NCBI RefSeq assembly: GCF_000203795.2
Contig: NW_006281112.1
Location: 504,291 to 568,290 of the forward strand
Direction of reading: 5' to 3'
Source: Batrachochytrium dendrobatidis JAM81
Taxonomy: Eukaryota > Chytridiomycota > Chytridiomycetes > Rhizophydiales
Length of the DNA: 64,000 bases
The first letter of the stretch is position 1; every line of letters begins with the position of its first letter. Shown here piece after piece: positions 22,480-32,085 of this stretch. A program made the position numbers and the translations under genes. The notes beneath the pieces are model-generated. The model made no database searches. It was not told the origin of the DNA and saw only the letters and a list, made by a program, of their open reading frames with translations.

Positions 22480-22620
22480 GGGTCGTATTTATATTCGTAT
22501 TGAGTGGATAATATCAAGCATAATTTTTGGATGACCGTCCTAAGGGATTGGCTTTATTGTCGGGGTTGGGATTGATTTATTGTTATCAATGTCAAACTTT
22601 CAAGGGATATCCCTTTATGC
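22480..22620 (-). promoter_or_regulatory. Promoter of B' secreted gene, mate of 4440-4585
   Basis: Reading the minus strand: AAAGGGATATCCCTT palindrome (about 22602-22616), the block AATAAAGCCAATCCCT (about 22543-22560) and TATA-like ATATAAATACGACCCAATA (about 22478-22497). Spacing to the ATG matches the 4639 gene. Confidence 0.6.
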
Positions 22621-22859
22621 AATAATCCGCAACTTTGGTCACTACTTTTTGTGGATTAAAATATTGCATAGTTAATTAACTGTGTAGGTTCTCACCCCTT
22701 TTGTGCCCTAGAAAGGGTTGGTAAATCAAAATATAATCAGGTACATATTTTGAATAATATTGCATAGCTATATGCAATGCCTTTGATATTTGGTTATTAC
22801 TTGATTACCAATGTGTTGTGATAGTCATGCTTTTCAAATGGCAATTGATTGGCATGATT

Positions 22860-23195
22860 CAATATGTTGTGGTTTGGTGATGCTTTGCATTCAACTCGAC
22901 ACGATCAGTCATCGCTGCACATTACTCGGTAATTCAATCAATCAACTGAATCAATACAATACAGTCCATGTTGCAACCACAATGTCACGTTGATGATCAG
23001 TGACTTGCAACTGTTGTGTTGGCATTGCATGTTGTGTGCTACTATATCAGCATCGATTGTCATTATAGTTGTATCAACCACACATCATGATCATATGTCA
23101 TGGTTGACTCGTATTCTGGATTGATGCACTCATTGCATTACATTGTATCACTCGAGCAACTCGTTGTATGACTCGTTGTATATACACTGCAATTT
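22860..23195. repeat. Inverted repeat unit B', upstream flank (mate at 3940-4275)
   Basis: Reverse complement of 3940-4275 with scattered substitutions and small indels; contains GATCATATGTCATGGTTGAC and ATTACTCGGTAATTCAATCA in both copies. It is more diverged than units A and C, so this duplication looks older. Confidence 0.85.
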
Positions 23196-24209
23196 GATTC
23201 AGTCACTCAACATTACAACATTGTTGAGCATCAATCAACAACTGCAATCGATATCAAACTACCGTGTACAATCAATTGCAGTCCACACCAGTTATAGTTG
23301 ATGGCAATGTCGGTGTATGTTGATGGTGTTGCATTTGAATACATGTCAACCACACACAACCGGTACATACATGAGTAATGACGGCACTTGACGATCACAA
23401 CGATTGATACCAACCACATCGAGTGAGTTGATATATTGCATTGACATTGGATACTCGATATCAACAGTGCAATATGATATACTGTTGCAAGTATATGATG
23501 GTTCACACTTTGTTAGTATGTTTGATCATATTGCACCAATTGACCAGTATACAATCACTGGATATATCGCATGTTGATATTTACCACTGCAAGTATATAT
23601 TGATGATAGTCGTATTGATACAGCCAACACCAACATGTCAACCATGTAAATCATGTTGGATGCATATGATCACTCACAAGACTACTTGATTATCAATGAC
23701 AATGTCAAGCAAATACTATCCAATAGTTTCAATATACATAGCTTATAGTTGGACACGATCGGTATTCGTATACACATGTTGTAGTTGTATGCATTGCACT
23801 TGCCGATTTGTGGATTTGTGCATTTGTTTGATGCAACTGTTGATATTGATTAGGACGACAATTGACGATCGATGTTTCCGGTTGTGGTTGTGGTGTATGC
23901 TATATCACCAGATGACATGCTATGTGATCATACTGCATACATTACACTAGACAGCTGACTACATGCAAATGATTGATACGGATCATTGCAAGTACACAAC
24001 AATGTGACAAATGACTGTCAAATCAAATATGGTTGATATGTTTTATATACTGGATGTTGATGTTGATGTGAATACAAAACCTCGGTTGATACATATCGTA
24101 TCATTTGATACCAAAACAATGCAATGTGATGTTCAAAGTCAGTTTGTAGTATGTCAATGGAATATGTACAAATATTAAACATGAGTTTGTGGATACTTTC
24201 AGGTTTGAA
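23196..24209. other. Gene-free AT-rich spacer
   Basis: No supported gene or RNA. The open frames are Cys/His/Tyr-rich, as expected of non-coding AT-rich DNA. Confidence 0.45.
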
Positions 24210-24420
24210 GATCATGGATGTCTGATGACATATTGATAGTTGTCATAATTGTCAAGTGTGTTGCAGTTGATTGAAGATGTAAAGGAATGAATCAATATTC
24301 GATTGTGTTGTTTATTAACAAGGAAGAGAGTGTGTTTATAAGATGGAAGAAACCAAGAAAGTCATGTGAATTCCAGTTCAAACGTCATTGTTGTTGGTTT
24401 TTGATTGTTAAACTATTCAG
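24210..24420 (+). repeat. Direct repeat upstream of the CRN gene (copy at 27490-27700)
   Basis: Shared landmarks in the same order: AAAGGAATGA, GTTGTTTATTAA, GAAGAGTGTGTTT-like and AACGTCATTGTTG-like words, at about 75% identity by eye. Copy 1 leads into the intact CRN gene; copy 2 leads into no gene. Confidence 0.7.
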
Positions 24421-24436
24421 AAATGTCTCACATTCA

Positions 24437-24508
24437 CACACTAGTAATGTCTCACACAATGCAAGTCAACACTCTCACACTAGTAATGTCTCACATTAAT
24501 GAGACATT
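24437..24508 (+). promoter_or_regulatory. Direct and inverted repeats in the CRN promoter
   Basis: CACACTAGTAATGTCTCACA occurs nearly exactly twice (24437-24456 and 24476-24495, 39 bases apart). The second copy overlaps a perfect palindrome: AATGTCTCA (24485-24493) and TGAGACATT (24500-24508). They lie 160-230 bases before the ATG. Repeated plus palindromic sites look like binding sites for a dimeric regulator; that is inference. Confidence 0.5.
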
Positions 24509-24665
24509 AATTCTGGTGTAAATTTGACTAATTTCCAAATATTTAAATCGTGTGAATTGTCTTGAAATATCCCAAAATTTTGTTATTTTGACTCGATTAA
24601 AAAGTCGATTTTTGTTTTACAATTTGACAAATAAATTGCTTTTTTACTCTTTTTCTTTTCATAAA

Positions 24666-26357
24666 ATGCCAAAACGATTCCTCAACGTCCAATATGGCAC
24701 ACTTACTACTGAAATTGACATTACTGGAATCAGTAGACTTGGTGGAGTTCAGGATGCCATCAAGTCTGAGTATGGTCCTGCTATTCCTGTCCCACCTGCT
24801 TTCATTCAACTCTACACCAACAGTAACAAGGACCAACTAATCAACACCTGGGCTTTATTCAGCTCTCTTCCTCAAGAATACTTTACTCAAGACGGTTCTT
24901 GTGTTGTTATTGGTGTTTCCCCTCTACCTTCAAGACAACCTACTCAAACTGACCTAGGTCCAACATCTGCTGCAGCCTCACCCGCACTACTGGATTTTTG
25001 GACTGCTTTCACAAACTACCCTAACCCTCTTGAAGGAAACACTGTTGTCCAACTTCCAGCAGACGTATTCATCCTTGGAAACCATTCAATTGGATCATCC
25101 ATTTACATCCGTCCTTGTTATCCTAAACTTTTTGAAAAATCACTATCTATTGTGCAATCTGCTGGTATATGTCGTTTGATCATCCTTGGAAATCCTGGAA
25201 TTGGCAAGACATATTTTGGTTACTTTTTGCTGTTGCATCTTGCTCGCTCTGGTGCTACAGTCGTGTATGAAAGTTTTCAGGAAGAATGTCTATACTTGTT
25301 TACTCCTAATGGTGTATTCAAAGGAGATCGTAGATCTTTCCATAATCAGTTGATGTCCTTGTCAACATTCTACATTGTTGATGGCATGGCTCCAACTGTT
25401 GTTAATGCCAGGACCATTCTTGTTACTTCACCTCGTCGGGAAATTTGGTACCAGTTTTGCAAGAATTCCTGCGACATTCGGTATATGCCAGTGTGGTCAA
25501 AAGAAGAATTGCATTCTTGTCGCTCAATGCTGTTTCCTACAGTTCCACAAGAATTGGTTGAAAGCCTGTATTTGAAGTGGGGAGGAATTGCTCGTTATGT
25601 TCTTAAATATGCATTGGTAAAAGAAAAACAGAATTTTCTCGACAAAGCTTTAAATATTTCCAATATCGATTCAGTTGTCAAGTCTTTTGGTAAATATGGT
25701 GAAAACCTAGACGCTTCAAGTTGTTTGATTCATATATCAGTCAGTGATGGCTTCCACAGTGGTCCTTATCAGTTTGCTTCTGACTATGTGGTTGATGAAA
25801 TTTACAACCGTGTCTATGCCAGAGACCGAGATCATCTTATCAGATTCGTTTCTGTCACTCGAGAAATTGGTGAAACTGGTCAACTTAATAGGGTATTATT
25901 TGAAAAGCACGCTCATACAATCATCGCTAAAGGTGGTTCATTCAAGATTCGTGATTTACGTACCAAGCTGGAGTCTACACTTCAACTGCCAATGGATCTT
26001 AGTACTTTGTTATTCTCCAACAACTCTCAAGTTCAAGACGCAACGAATTGCTATTTCCGTCCCATTAGCAATATTTTTGAATCTGTTGATTCGTTCATCA
26101 AGCCAAATCTACTTTTCCAAATGACCGGTGCCAAAGATCATCCTTGCAAACAGACTGGGATTTGTGGTGTTTTGGAAATACTTGGTAATCCGTCAAAACC
26201 AGAACTGTATTTTGTTGTACCTCCTGATCGTTTTGCCTGTTTTACACGCCAAAGCTACCACGGAACAGATGGTCGAGTGTTGTCACAAAACGATACTATT
26301 GCGAGTGTTGAGAAGTTGACTCGATTTGTTTTGACGTTTGAACCATCTCATCAATAA
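24666..26357 (+). CDS. Crinkler (CRN)-type protein with P-loop NTPase domain
   Basis: 563 residues, single exon. The N-terminal 80 residues (NVQYGTLTTEIDITGISRLG, AFIQLYTN) have the ubiquitin-like form of Batrachochytrium CRN headers, the equivalent of the LxLFLAK region of oomycete CRNs. There is no classical signal peptide. A Walker A motif, GNPGIGKT, lies at about residues 175-182. The rest follows the RHS/CRN NTPase-nuclease layout, with late conserved stretches PNLLFQMTGAKDHPCK and LYFVVPPDRF. CRNs act inside host or self nuclei in the families studied; the role here is inference. The upstream in-frame extension to 24552 is rejected because ATG 24666 begins exactly at the conserved header. 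The frame is intact. Confidence 0.82.
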   Translation: MPKRFLNVQYGTLTTEIDITGISRLGGVQDAIKSEYGPAIPVPPAFIQLYTNSNKDQLINTWALFSSLPQEYFTQDGSCVVIGVSPLPSRQPTQTDLGPTSAAASPALLDFWTAFTNYPNPLEGNTVVQLPADVFILGNHSIGSSIYIRPCYPKLFEKSLSIVQSAGICRLIILGNPGIGKTYFGYFLLLHLARSGATVVYESFQEECLYLFTPNGVFKGDRRSFHNQLMSLSTFYIVDGMAPTVVNARTILVTSPRREIWYQFCKNSCDIRYMPVWSKEELHSCRSMLFPTVPQELVESLYLKWGGIARYVLKYALVKEKQNFLDKALNISNIDSVVKSFGKYGENLDASSCLIHISVSDGFHSGPYQFASDYVVDEIYNRVYARDRDHLIRFVSVTREIGETGQLNRVLFEKHAHTIIAKGGSFKIRDLRTKLESTLQLPMDLSTLLFSNNSQVQDATNCYFRPISNIFESVDSFIKPNLLFQMTGAKDHPCKQTGICGVLEILGNPSKPELYFVVPPDRFACFTRQSYHGTDGRVLSQNDTIASVEKLTRFVLTFEPSHQ

Positions 26358-26366
26358 GGTATGTAG

Positions 26367-26552
26367 ACTAGAATTAATGATTTTTATTGGCCGCATAACG
26401 CTAATCCTAACTCTGTTTCTCGACCTTGTTCTACACAATACACGGCGTTTGATTTCTTAAAGGTGAATAATATCGTATGGGTTCCATCGGACAACAAACC
26501 TCACTTTGTGGAAATGACCACTTTGATTGTCAGGAACTTCCCAGTCGTGTAA
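26367..26552 (+). other. 61-codon open frame just 3' of the CRN gene
   Basis: An open frame without an early ATG runs from just after an in-frame TAG to a TAA at 26550-26552. It encodes a protein-like stretch (NPNSVSRPCSTQYTAFDFLK, NNIVWVPSDNKPHFVEM). It starts 10 bases past the CRN stop. It could be a relic of another CRN/RHS C-terminus or an alternative 3' exon; I do not recognise it. Confidence 0.35.
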
Positions 26553-26712
26553 TTTAATCGCTTTGGTTTTGAAACCTATAGTTTCTTGTAAATAATTGCA
26601 TATCCCAAGACTGTTTTTCACCATACAGTTTTGAAACTAATATTTTGATTCAAAAACAAACTGCGTTTTCCTTTTTCTTTTGCAAATAAAAGTTGTTTTG
26701 TTGCTTACAATT

Positions 26713-27228
26713 ATGGACAATCAATTGACTGCCAAACTGTACAGCAGTTTTGCTGACATTGGATTTGTCCGATCGATAGTCTCGGGTTTCAAACTTGAAT
26801 CAAACTCCCAGCTGACGAAACACTGCAGGGATTGTTACAAGCACAAAAGCAGCTGTTTCAAGAGATGTTGGTATTATACAAGGAGTACCAGAAAGTATAC
26901 TCTTACAAAGAATTGTTTGCAACTGAATTGAATCAAATAGCCATACGTGATAAACAGCGGGTTGATTCTGGTTTTATTCCCAATCAATGGTATTGACAAA
27001 AACAACCAGGGATGAGCCAGGATCAAGAGTTGGAGGCTAGACACAATTATGAATGGAATATGCTAGAGTATCAAAAAGATGATCAAAAAAAGCGTGCAAT
27101 TCAACAGATCAGCAATGATGTCCAAATGCATAGTGTAATCAAGCAAATTTGAATCCATTTTGGCATTGCAAGACACAATATCACATTTGGAAGAGTTGAT
27201 TGGAAATATAAAGACTCGTACTCGATAA
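26713..27228 (+). pseudogene. Broken coiled-coil protein gene
   Basis: Four consecutive segments look coding but are separated by two frame changes and one in-frame stop. They are 26713 onward (MDNQLTAKLYSSFADIGF), 26817-26996 (LLQAQKQLFQEMLVLYKEY... to TGA), the same frame after that TGA at 26997-27152 (QDQELEARHNYEW, KKRAIQQISNDVQ), and 27151-27228 in another frame (ESILALQDTISHLEELIG). The heptad pattern and Gln/Glu/Lys/Leu composition persist across the breaks, which argues for one decayed gene rather than chance frames. Identity is unknown. Confidence 0.6.
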
Positions 27229-27489
27229 ACACGGACTTGTCAGTAGTTTGATTTTATACTCTATCATTCTTACAACAAGATCCAGCCAAACCCAGTCTGT
27301 GTACATTAACGCTTAGTACTGGTTAAAAAACTACCCATTGTATCCAATTTGAGGCATCAAGTATGAGTCTGGCACAAATAGCTCGTATTTATTATGAATT
27401 ACAAGCAAAGCTATTGACTATTCTACCCTAATACTTTTGACTTGAATTCCTTTCTGCGAATAATTTATGTTTTGACAACTTTGTGTAGA

Positions 27490-27700
27490 TCGTGAGCATA
27501 TGATGGCATTGATGGTTGTCATTATTGGCAAGTAGATCACAGCAAATCAAAGATACAAAGGAATGATCCAATAAACTAATTGCGTTGTTTATTAAAGAAC
27601 GGGAAGAGTGTGTTTTTATAATATGGGAGCGATGAACAATACCAGAAGGAATGTATGCGGATCATCGTTCAAGCATCATTGTTGAGGATACCTGATTACT
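27490..27700 (+). repeat. Orphan copy of the CRN upstream region
   Basis: Direct repeat of 24210-24420. Downstream (27780-27830) words such as CAACACTCTCGCATTACAATGACAT resemble the promoter stretch at 24468-24500, but no CRN frame follows. I read it as a leftover of a duplicated CRN locus whose coding part was lost. Confidence 0.6.
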
Positions 27701-29130
27701 ATAGATCTTCCATCCGAGGTGACTGGTGATCACAACTGATGATCACATCCCAGATATATACAAAGGATTCACTCAGTGCAAATCAACAGACTTGACATCT
27801 CAACACTCTCGCATTACAATGACATACGCTATTAACTGTCCAACAATATCGAGTTTAATTTGGTGGATATTAATCGGTGTTGCTTGATCATCAAATGGCA
27901 TACATGTCTAATGGCAGGTATCAGAAATGGACACCACCAATCTATCAAAATGGTACAAATGGAGCATACATTGCAACTGATCATATATTGAGTTGTATAG
28001 CAAGATATTGTGTAGTAATCATGTGTGATCCATTGTAAATCATAACCACATGTCTAGCATACTTTGTGTCAATTACTTGTCGGCATAAAATGGATGATTT
28101 GTCCAGTTTATATTCAAATGTATTGTAAAAATGGTGTTTTTGATCGAGTGATACTATATGACCATGAATGATGGAACTGGAACATGATTACAAGTATACA
28201 CATTCAACCATCTGAACAACTCCGATACAATCAGATGTATTGTCACTTGTCAGTTCTACATGACTGTATCGGATCTGTTCAAATACCTGTGATGTGTATA
28301 TCTGCAACTCAAGATCGTGAATGCTGTTTGTAGTGCAATGTCTGTCATGACAACCCATATCAGTTATACAGTGTGTATCATATTTTAACAGCACTGATCA
28401 TGTTTTGATGGATTGTTATACGTCGCAACGCCTTGAAAGTCAATTCTACCACGCAAGTCGTGAGATCGCAAAGTCGAACAATATCTCGTGTGGTAGTGTT
28501 TTCATATGGAGCAATATTGTATCACATCAGAACATTGTATTAGTCGACAGGCACACGATTGTGATGGTAATGGTTTGCAGTTTGATACACGTTTGACAAA
28601 TGAAACGCAAGTTCATTTGGACAATTACGAGTGTTGGCTGATTGCTGCAAGATTGCACCAAGATTGCTGATATTACAACAACCACAAATGTGTCCAGGAC
28701 TGCTGTGAAGTTCCAGTATATGGACAGTTGGTAGGATTACAACAAAATGGCATTTGCAAGTTTTATGTCATGGCTATGTGGAGTCATGCTGTATTGATAT
28801 GTCCATCTATGATACAATGCCAAAAATGTTGAATGAACAATGAGTAATGAACAATGGGTAATAGAAATATAATTGGTGAGCATTTTTCAAAGCATACATT
28901 AGGTGACATTCCGTATAACAATATCAACAAAAACAGTAGTTTAATGGATGAATCTAGAAATATTATACCATCGACATTGGATTGCTACTCGAGACTGATT
29001 GGTGGTTGATCAAATGGGACAATGAAATATTTGACTGGTTGTGATTAAACATACATTACAAATTGTAGCTGATAACGTGGTTGTGGTTGGTAAACCGATA
29101 ATGTCATGCATCTACAGTAAGATCCAAAAC
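27701..29130. other. Gene-free spacer
   Basis: Short frames only. There is no recognised coding, RNA or transposon feature beyond weak continuation of the CRN-promoter repeat to about 27830. Confidence 0.4.
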
Positions 29131-29190
29131 CAAACTAATCCACTCCACTCCACTCCAATCCATTCTAGTCTAGTCCAGTCCAGTCCATTC
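29131..29190. repeat. Pentamer tandem tract
   Basis: CCACTCCACTCCACTCCAATCC followed within 10 bases by GTCTAGTCCAGTCCAGTCC: two adjoining degenerate 5-bp tandems. Their reverse complement resembles 18776-18803 upstream of the A' gene. Confidence 0.7.
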
Positions 29191-29278
29191 GTGTTGTTTT
29201 GTAATCACTGTATCGTGTAATATTTCATTTAGTGACCAAGAGTTGTCAGGAATCAATTGATGTAATGAGTGGTTCAAA

Positions 29279-30032
29279 TTGATGTTTTGTGTGTTGATCA
29301 CAATGGCTGTGTATTACAAGATCACTTGCGGTATCAATTTGTCAATCAACGAGTGTAAGTCACTCGAAAAGAGTTTACTGGACTGTATGATTGAAAACAA
29401 TACCACCACTTTGACACAATCGATACACGATAGTGGATTGATTGCGTGGTTATTTTGGCAGTTGACTCAACTCTTGCATCGTTGGAACCCAGTTTGACAA
29501 GCCAACCATATCCATACAAAACAGACGACTCGAATGGCGTGTTTTTAGCCAGTGTTATTATTTGAACCAGTCTTTCAGTTTTTCCAACACTTTCCAACAC
29601 TTTCAATCCACTTGATCCACTTGATCCACTTGATCCTTGTATCAAGTCGGAACATTTAAAACATCTACCATAAACCATTACAACCAGTTTTACATATTGG
29701 ATCTATCAAAATGTTGAACAAACTCGAACCAGCCATTGATTAAATCGAGTTGTTAAATGCTGAGTTGCATGACTGGTTGTGGATAGCTTATTGTTGACTG
29801 CGCCATTCAAATACCAATGATCGAAAACACTAATATTTCAATACACGATTCGATTGGTAACAGTGTGGTTTGGGTATTTACTGTTGACAACCGATTTCAA
29901 GTCTTGTTGATAAATGGTTGCACTTTTGACAATCAGTATATCCGCAATCAGTTGGAATTGGTTTTGATACTGTATGCCAAGAACTTATTTAGTGTTGGTG
30001 TGATTCAGGTTTTGAAATACTTGTATATTTAG
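29279..30032 (+). pseudogene. Possible remnant of an armadillo-like paralogue
   Basis: Separate frames look weakly coding: 29279-29497 (KITCGINLSINECKSLEKSL), a shifted continuation at about 29490-29607, and 29817-30032. The first can be aligned by eye to the alternative N-terminal frame of copy A' (WQLLNIRINEIVKSKFN against KITCGINLSINECKSLEK), and a similar pentamer tandem lies upstream of both. A tandem of the 9-mer CTTGATCCA (29610-29636) lies inside. Low confidence: it may be non-coding. Confidence 0.25.
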
Positions 30033-30694
30033 ACATGCCAATAACACATCAATGCAACAACACAACACAAACAGTAATACGCTGATTGACAATATATACG
30101 CTGAATAATCCAGATATACTTGATATACTTGATACTGTATTAGAACCAATCAAGTTCAACTTTGATTTGAATGTCATGCACAATAGTAAAACTAAACGTG
30201 TGATATCAACAATCCACCTAGTGTATGTTGTATATCGACATCATGATGCATACCACGATCACCACATGATGGTGCACAAACATGTTTGACATGTGTCATG
30301 TAAACACTCGATATGCCGTGTATTGGCATCTTTTATCATAAACCAACAGCAAGTATATTTGACTGTAGCGACTTTTACTAGCATATTACATCAATTGACT
30401 ACGCTGATTGACTGTCATACACACATAGTATACCATAGCATAGCATACCATGCAATATCACAGTATTAATGGAATGTATGATACTGTTGATGACAGATCC
30501 CAGCAGAATCTGAATGGTTAGATTCGATATTCAAAGTAATGCATTGCTGTATGTATGTATTGGTCAAATTGTAATACAAGTAATAGCAATGCATTAGTAT
30601 GCATTAATATGCCAGTCAACAGTCATATTCAAAATCAAGTCAATAATATGTAATGAATGTCAAATCACATGCAAAGTTTAATTATGGATTCAAG
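30033..30694. other. Gene-free spacer
   Basis: AT-rich; includes a short ATACCATAGCATAGCATACC microrepeat near 30430. No gene seen. Confidence 0.4.
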
Positions 30695-31770
30695 TCGTGA
30701 AATTTCCATTTTGATAAATTGATTCATTTTTCCCAAATAAAATCCTAATGAACAACTCGACTCATCACATATTAAAACTACTACACTCCCACATACTCAA
30801 ACGATCATTTACCACTACCAACAGTCATGCAGCAACATCCAAACCCCTGCATGACAAGGTTCAAGATCATATCAGCAAAAACTACTTGCTGTATTTAGCA
30901 ATGTTTGGAGTAGCTACTATTCTTGGTAGTTTCCTCTGTAGTCAGATCAAAGAGACAGAAGTCAAACTCAAGGTTGATATTGGTGAAATCAAGACTATGC
31001 TGACTCCGTTCATCGTCAAAGTCAAGATGAACAAGGAGAGGCTTGATGACATCAAAAAAGACTTGCACAGGAGATGACGATGATTGCTGATTGTAAATAC
31101 ACTAGCATTATTATAATATATTTAAAATAAAAACATGAATGTATCAATGACTGTAATCATGTCAACGAGACCAAAATCACTCATAATTGCCATGACCAGA
31201 GTGTTGGATGATCTGTGAGTATTATTAGATGATTGTGTAGTTTAACTTGTAGAGTTGATTGTCTCATTTGTCTCACAGTCATGACTCACACTCATCATGA
31301 CTCAGTCGTGCGTTCCGATTGAATATTCAACATCCGATCGTGTGAATTGAATAAATTCAAACAACACATTGCATGACTTGATATCAACACTGCAATACAA
31401 TGAATTATCAATACCAAATTGTGTTACAAACACTAAACATTGTTGTTTGAATGTGTTGTATTCAATCCATAACAAACTACTAATCGTGTATTTTGAACCA
31501 TTCATCCATATACAATAATGTGATGTGTTGTCAATATACAATAGTACACTATACACATGGTTGATACAATCAATTGATGTGTATGCATGTATTAAACACA
31601 AGTATGACTGATTGTGTGGATCAAACTGGTTATTGATTGTTGTGATGATATATCGAACAGTTGAATATTTATAACATTACAATGTTGTATTCACATAAAA
31701 TCAAACATTTGTATGTTGCAGTGATTGTCAGTATTTTGATTTGGAATAAAAAATGATCAAATGTTAAGTT
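30695..31770. repeat. Inverted duplication unit C' (mate at 7120-8195)
   Basis: Near-identical reverse complement of 7120-8195, containing the membrane-protein gene and its 3' flank. Its right end lies only about 320 bases before the CSE1 start, so it marks the boundary between the repeat-rich and housekeeping halves. Confidence 0.92.
30748..31077 (+). CDS. Small single-span membrane protein, copy C'
   Basis: 109 residues, identical to the 7816-8145 product except Met for Ile near residue 95. It has an acid-free basic His/Ser/Thr-rich N-terminus, one hydrophobic span at about 47-65, then a charged helix ending LHRR. The 5' flank is also shared for about 50 bases, so promoter elements may be only partly duplicated. 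Function unknown; mitochondrial membrane location is inference from the N-terminus. Confidence 0.7.
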   Translation: MNNSTHHILKLLHSHILKRSFTTTNSHAATSKPLHDKVQDHISKNYLLYLAMFGVATILGSFLCSQIKETEVKLKVDIGEIKTMLTPFIVKVKMNKERLDDIKKDLHRR

Positions 31771-32085
31771 TACTGAACATTGGCTGGATTACTTGTTCAA
31801 TAAACGATATTCATCATATAATCAAACTGCAATTCAAGAAAAGATTGCGCGTATCAAGAATACAACTCAACATGACAATCACTTAAAAAGCAGTAAACTT
31901 CAAGAATGAATTCATACAATACTCAGTAAACTGCATTAATCATGCCATGAGATTGACACTTGTTTTACGCGAACACGACAGCAACAAGAGACGATCATTA
32001 GTAATAAGAAATGATCGTTTTCGTTCTTCCAACAGTCATGTTTGATTATTCGTTGCAACAACAACTTATCACGATTGCTGACACC

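Noticed and set aside
24552..24665. 38-codon in-frame extension upstream of the CRN ATG
   Set aside because: The conserved CRN header begins exactly at ATG 24666, and the extension is low-complexity Phe/Leu/Ser translated from AT-rich promoter sequence.
29602..29640. CTTGATCCA direct repeats considered as a CRISPR-like array
   Set aside because: Nine-base units directly adjoining without spacers: a simple minisatellite in a eukaryotic genome.
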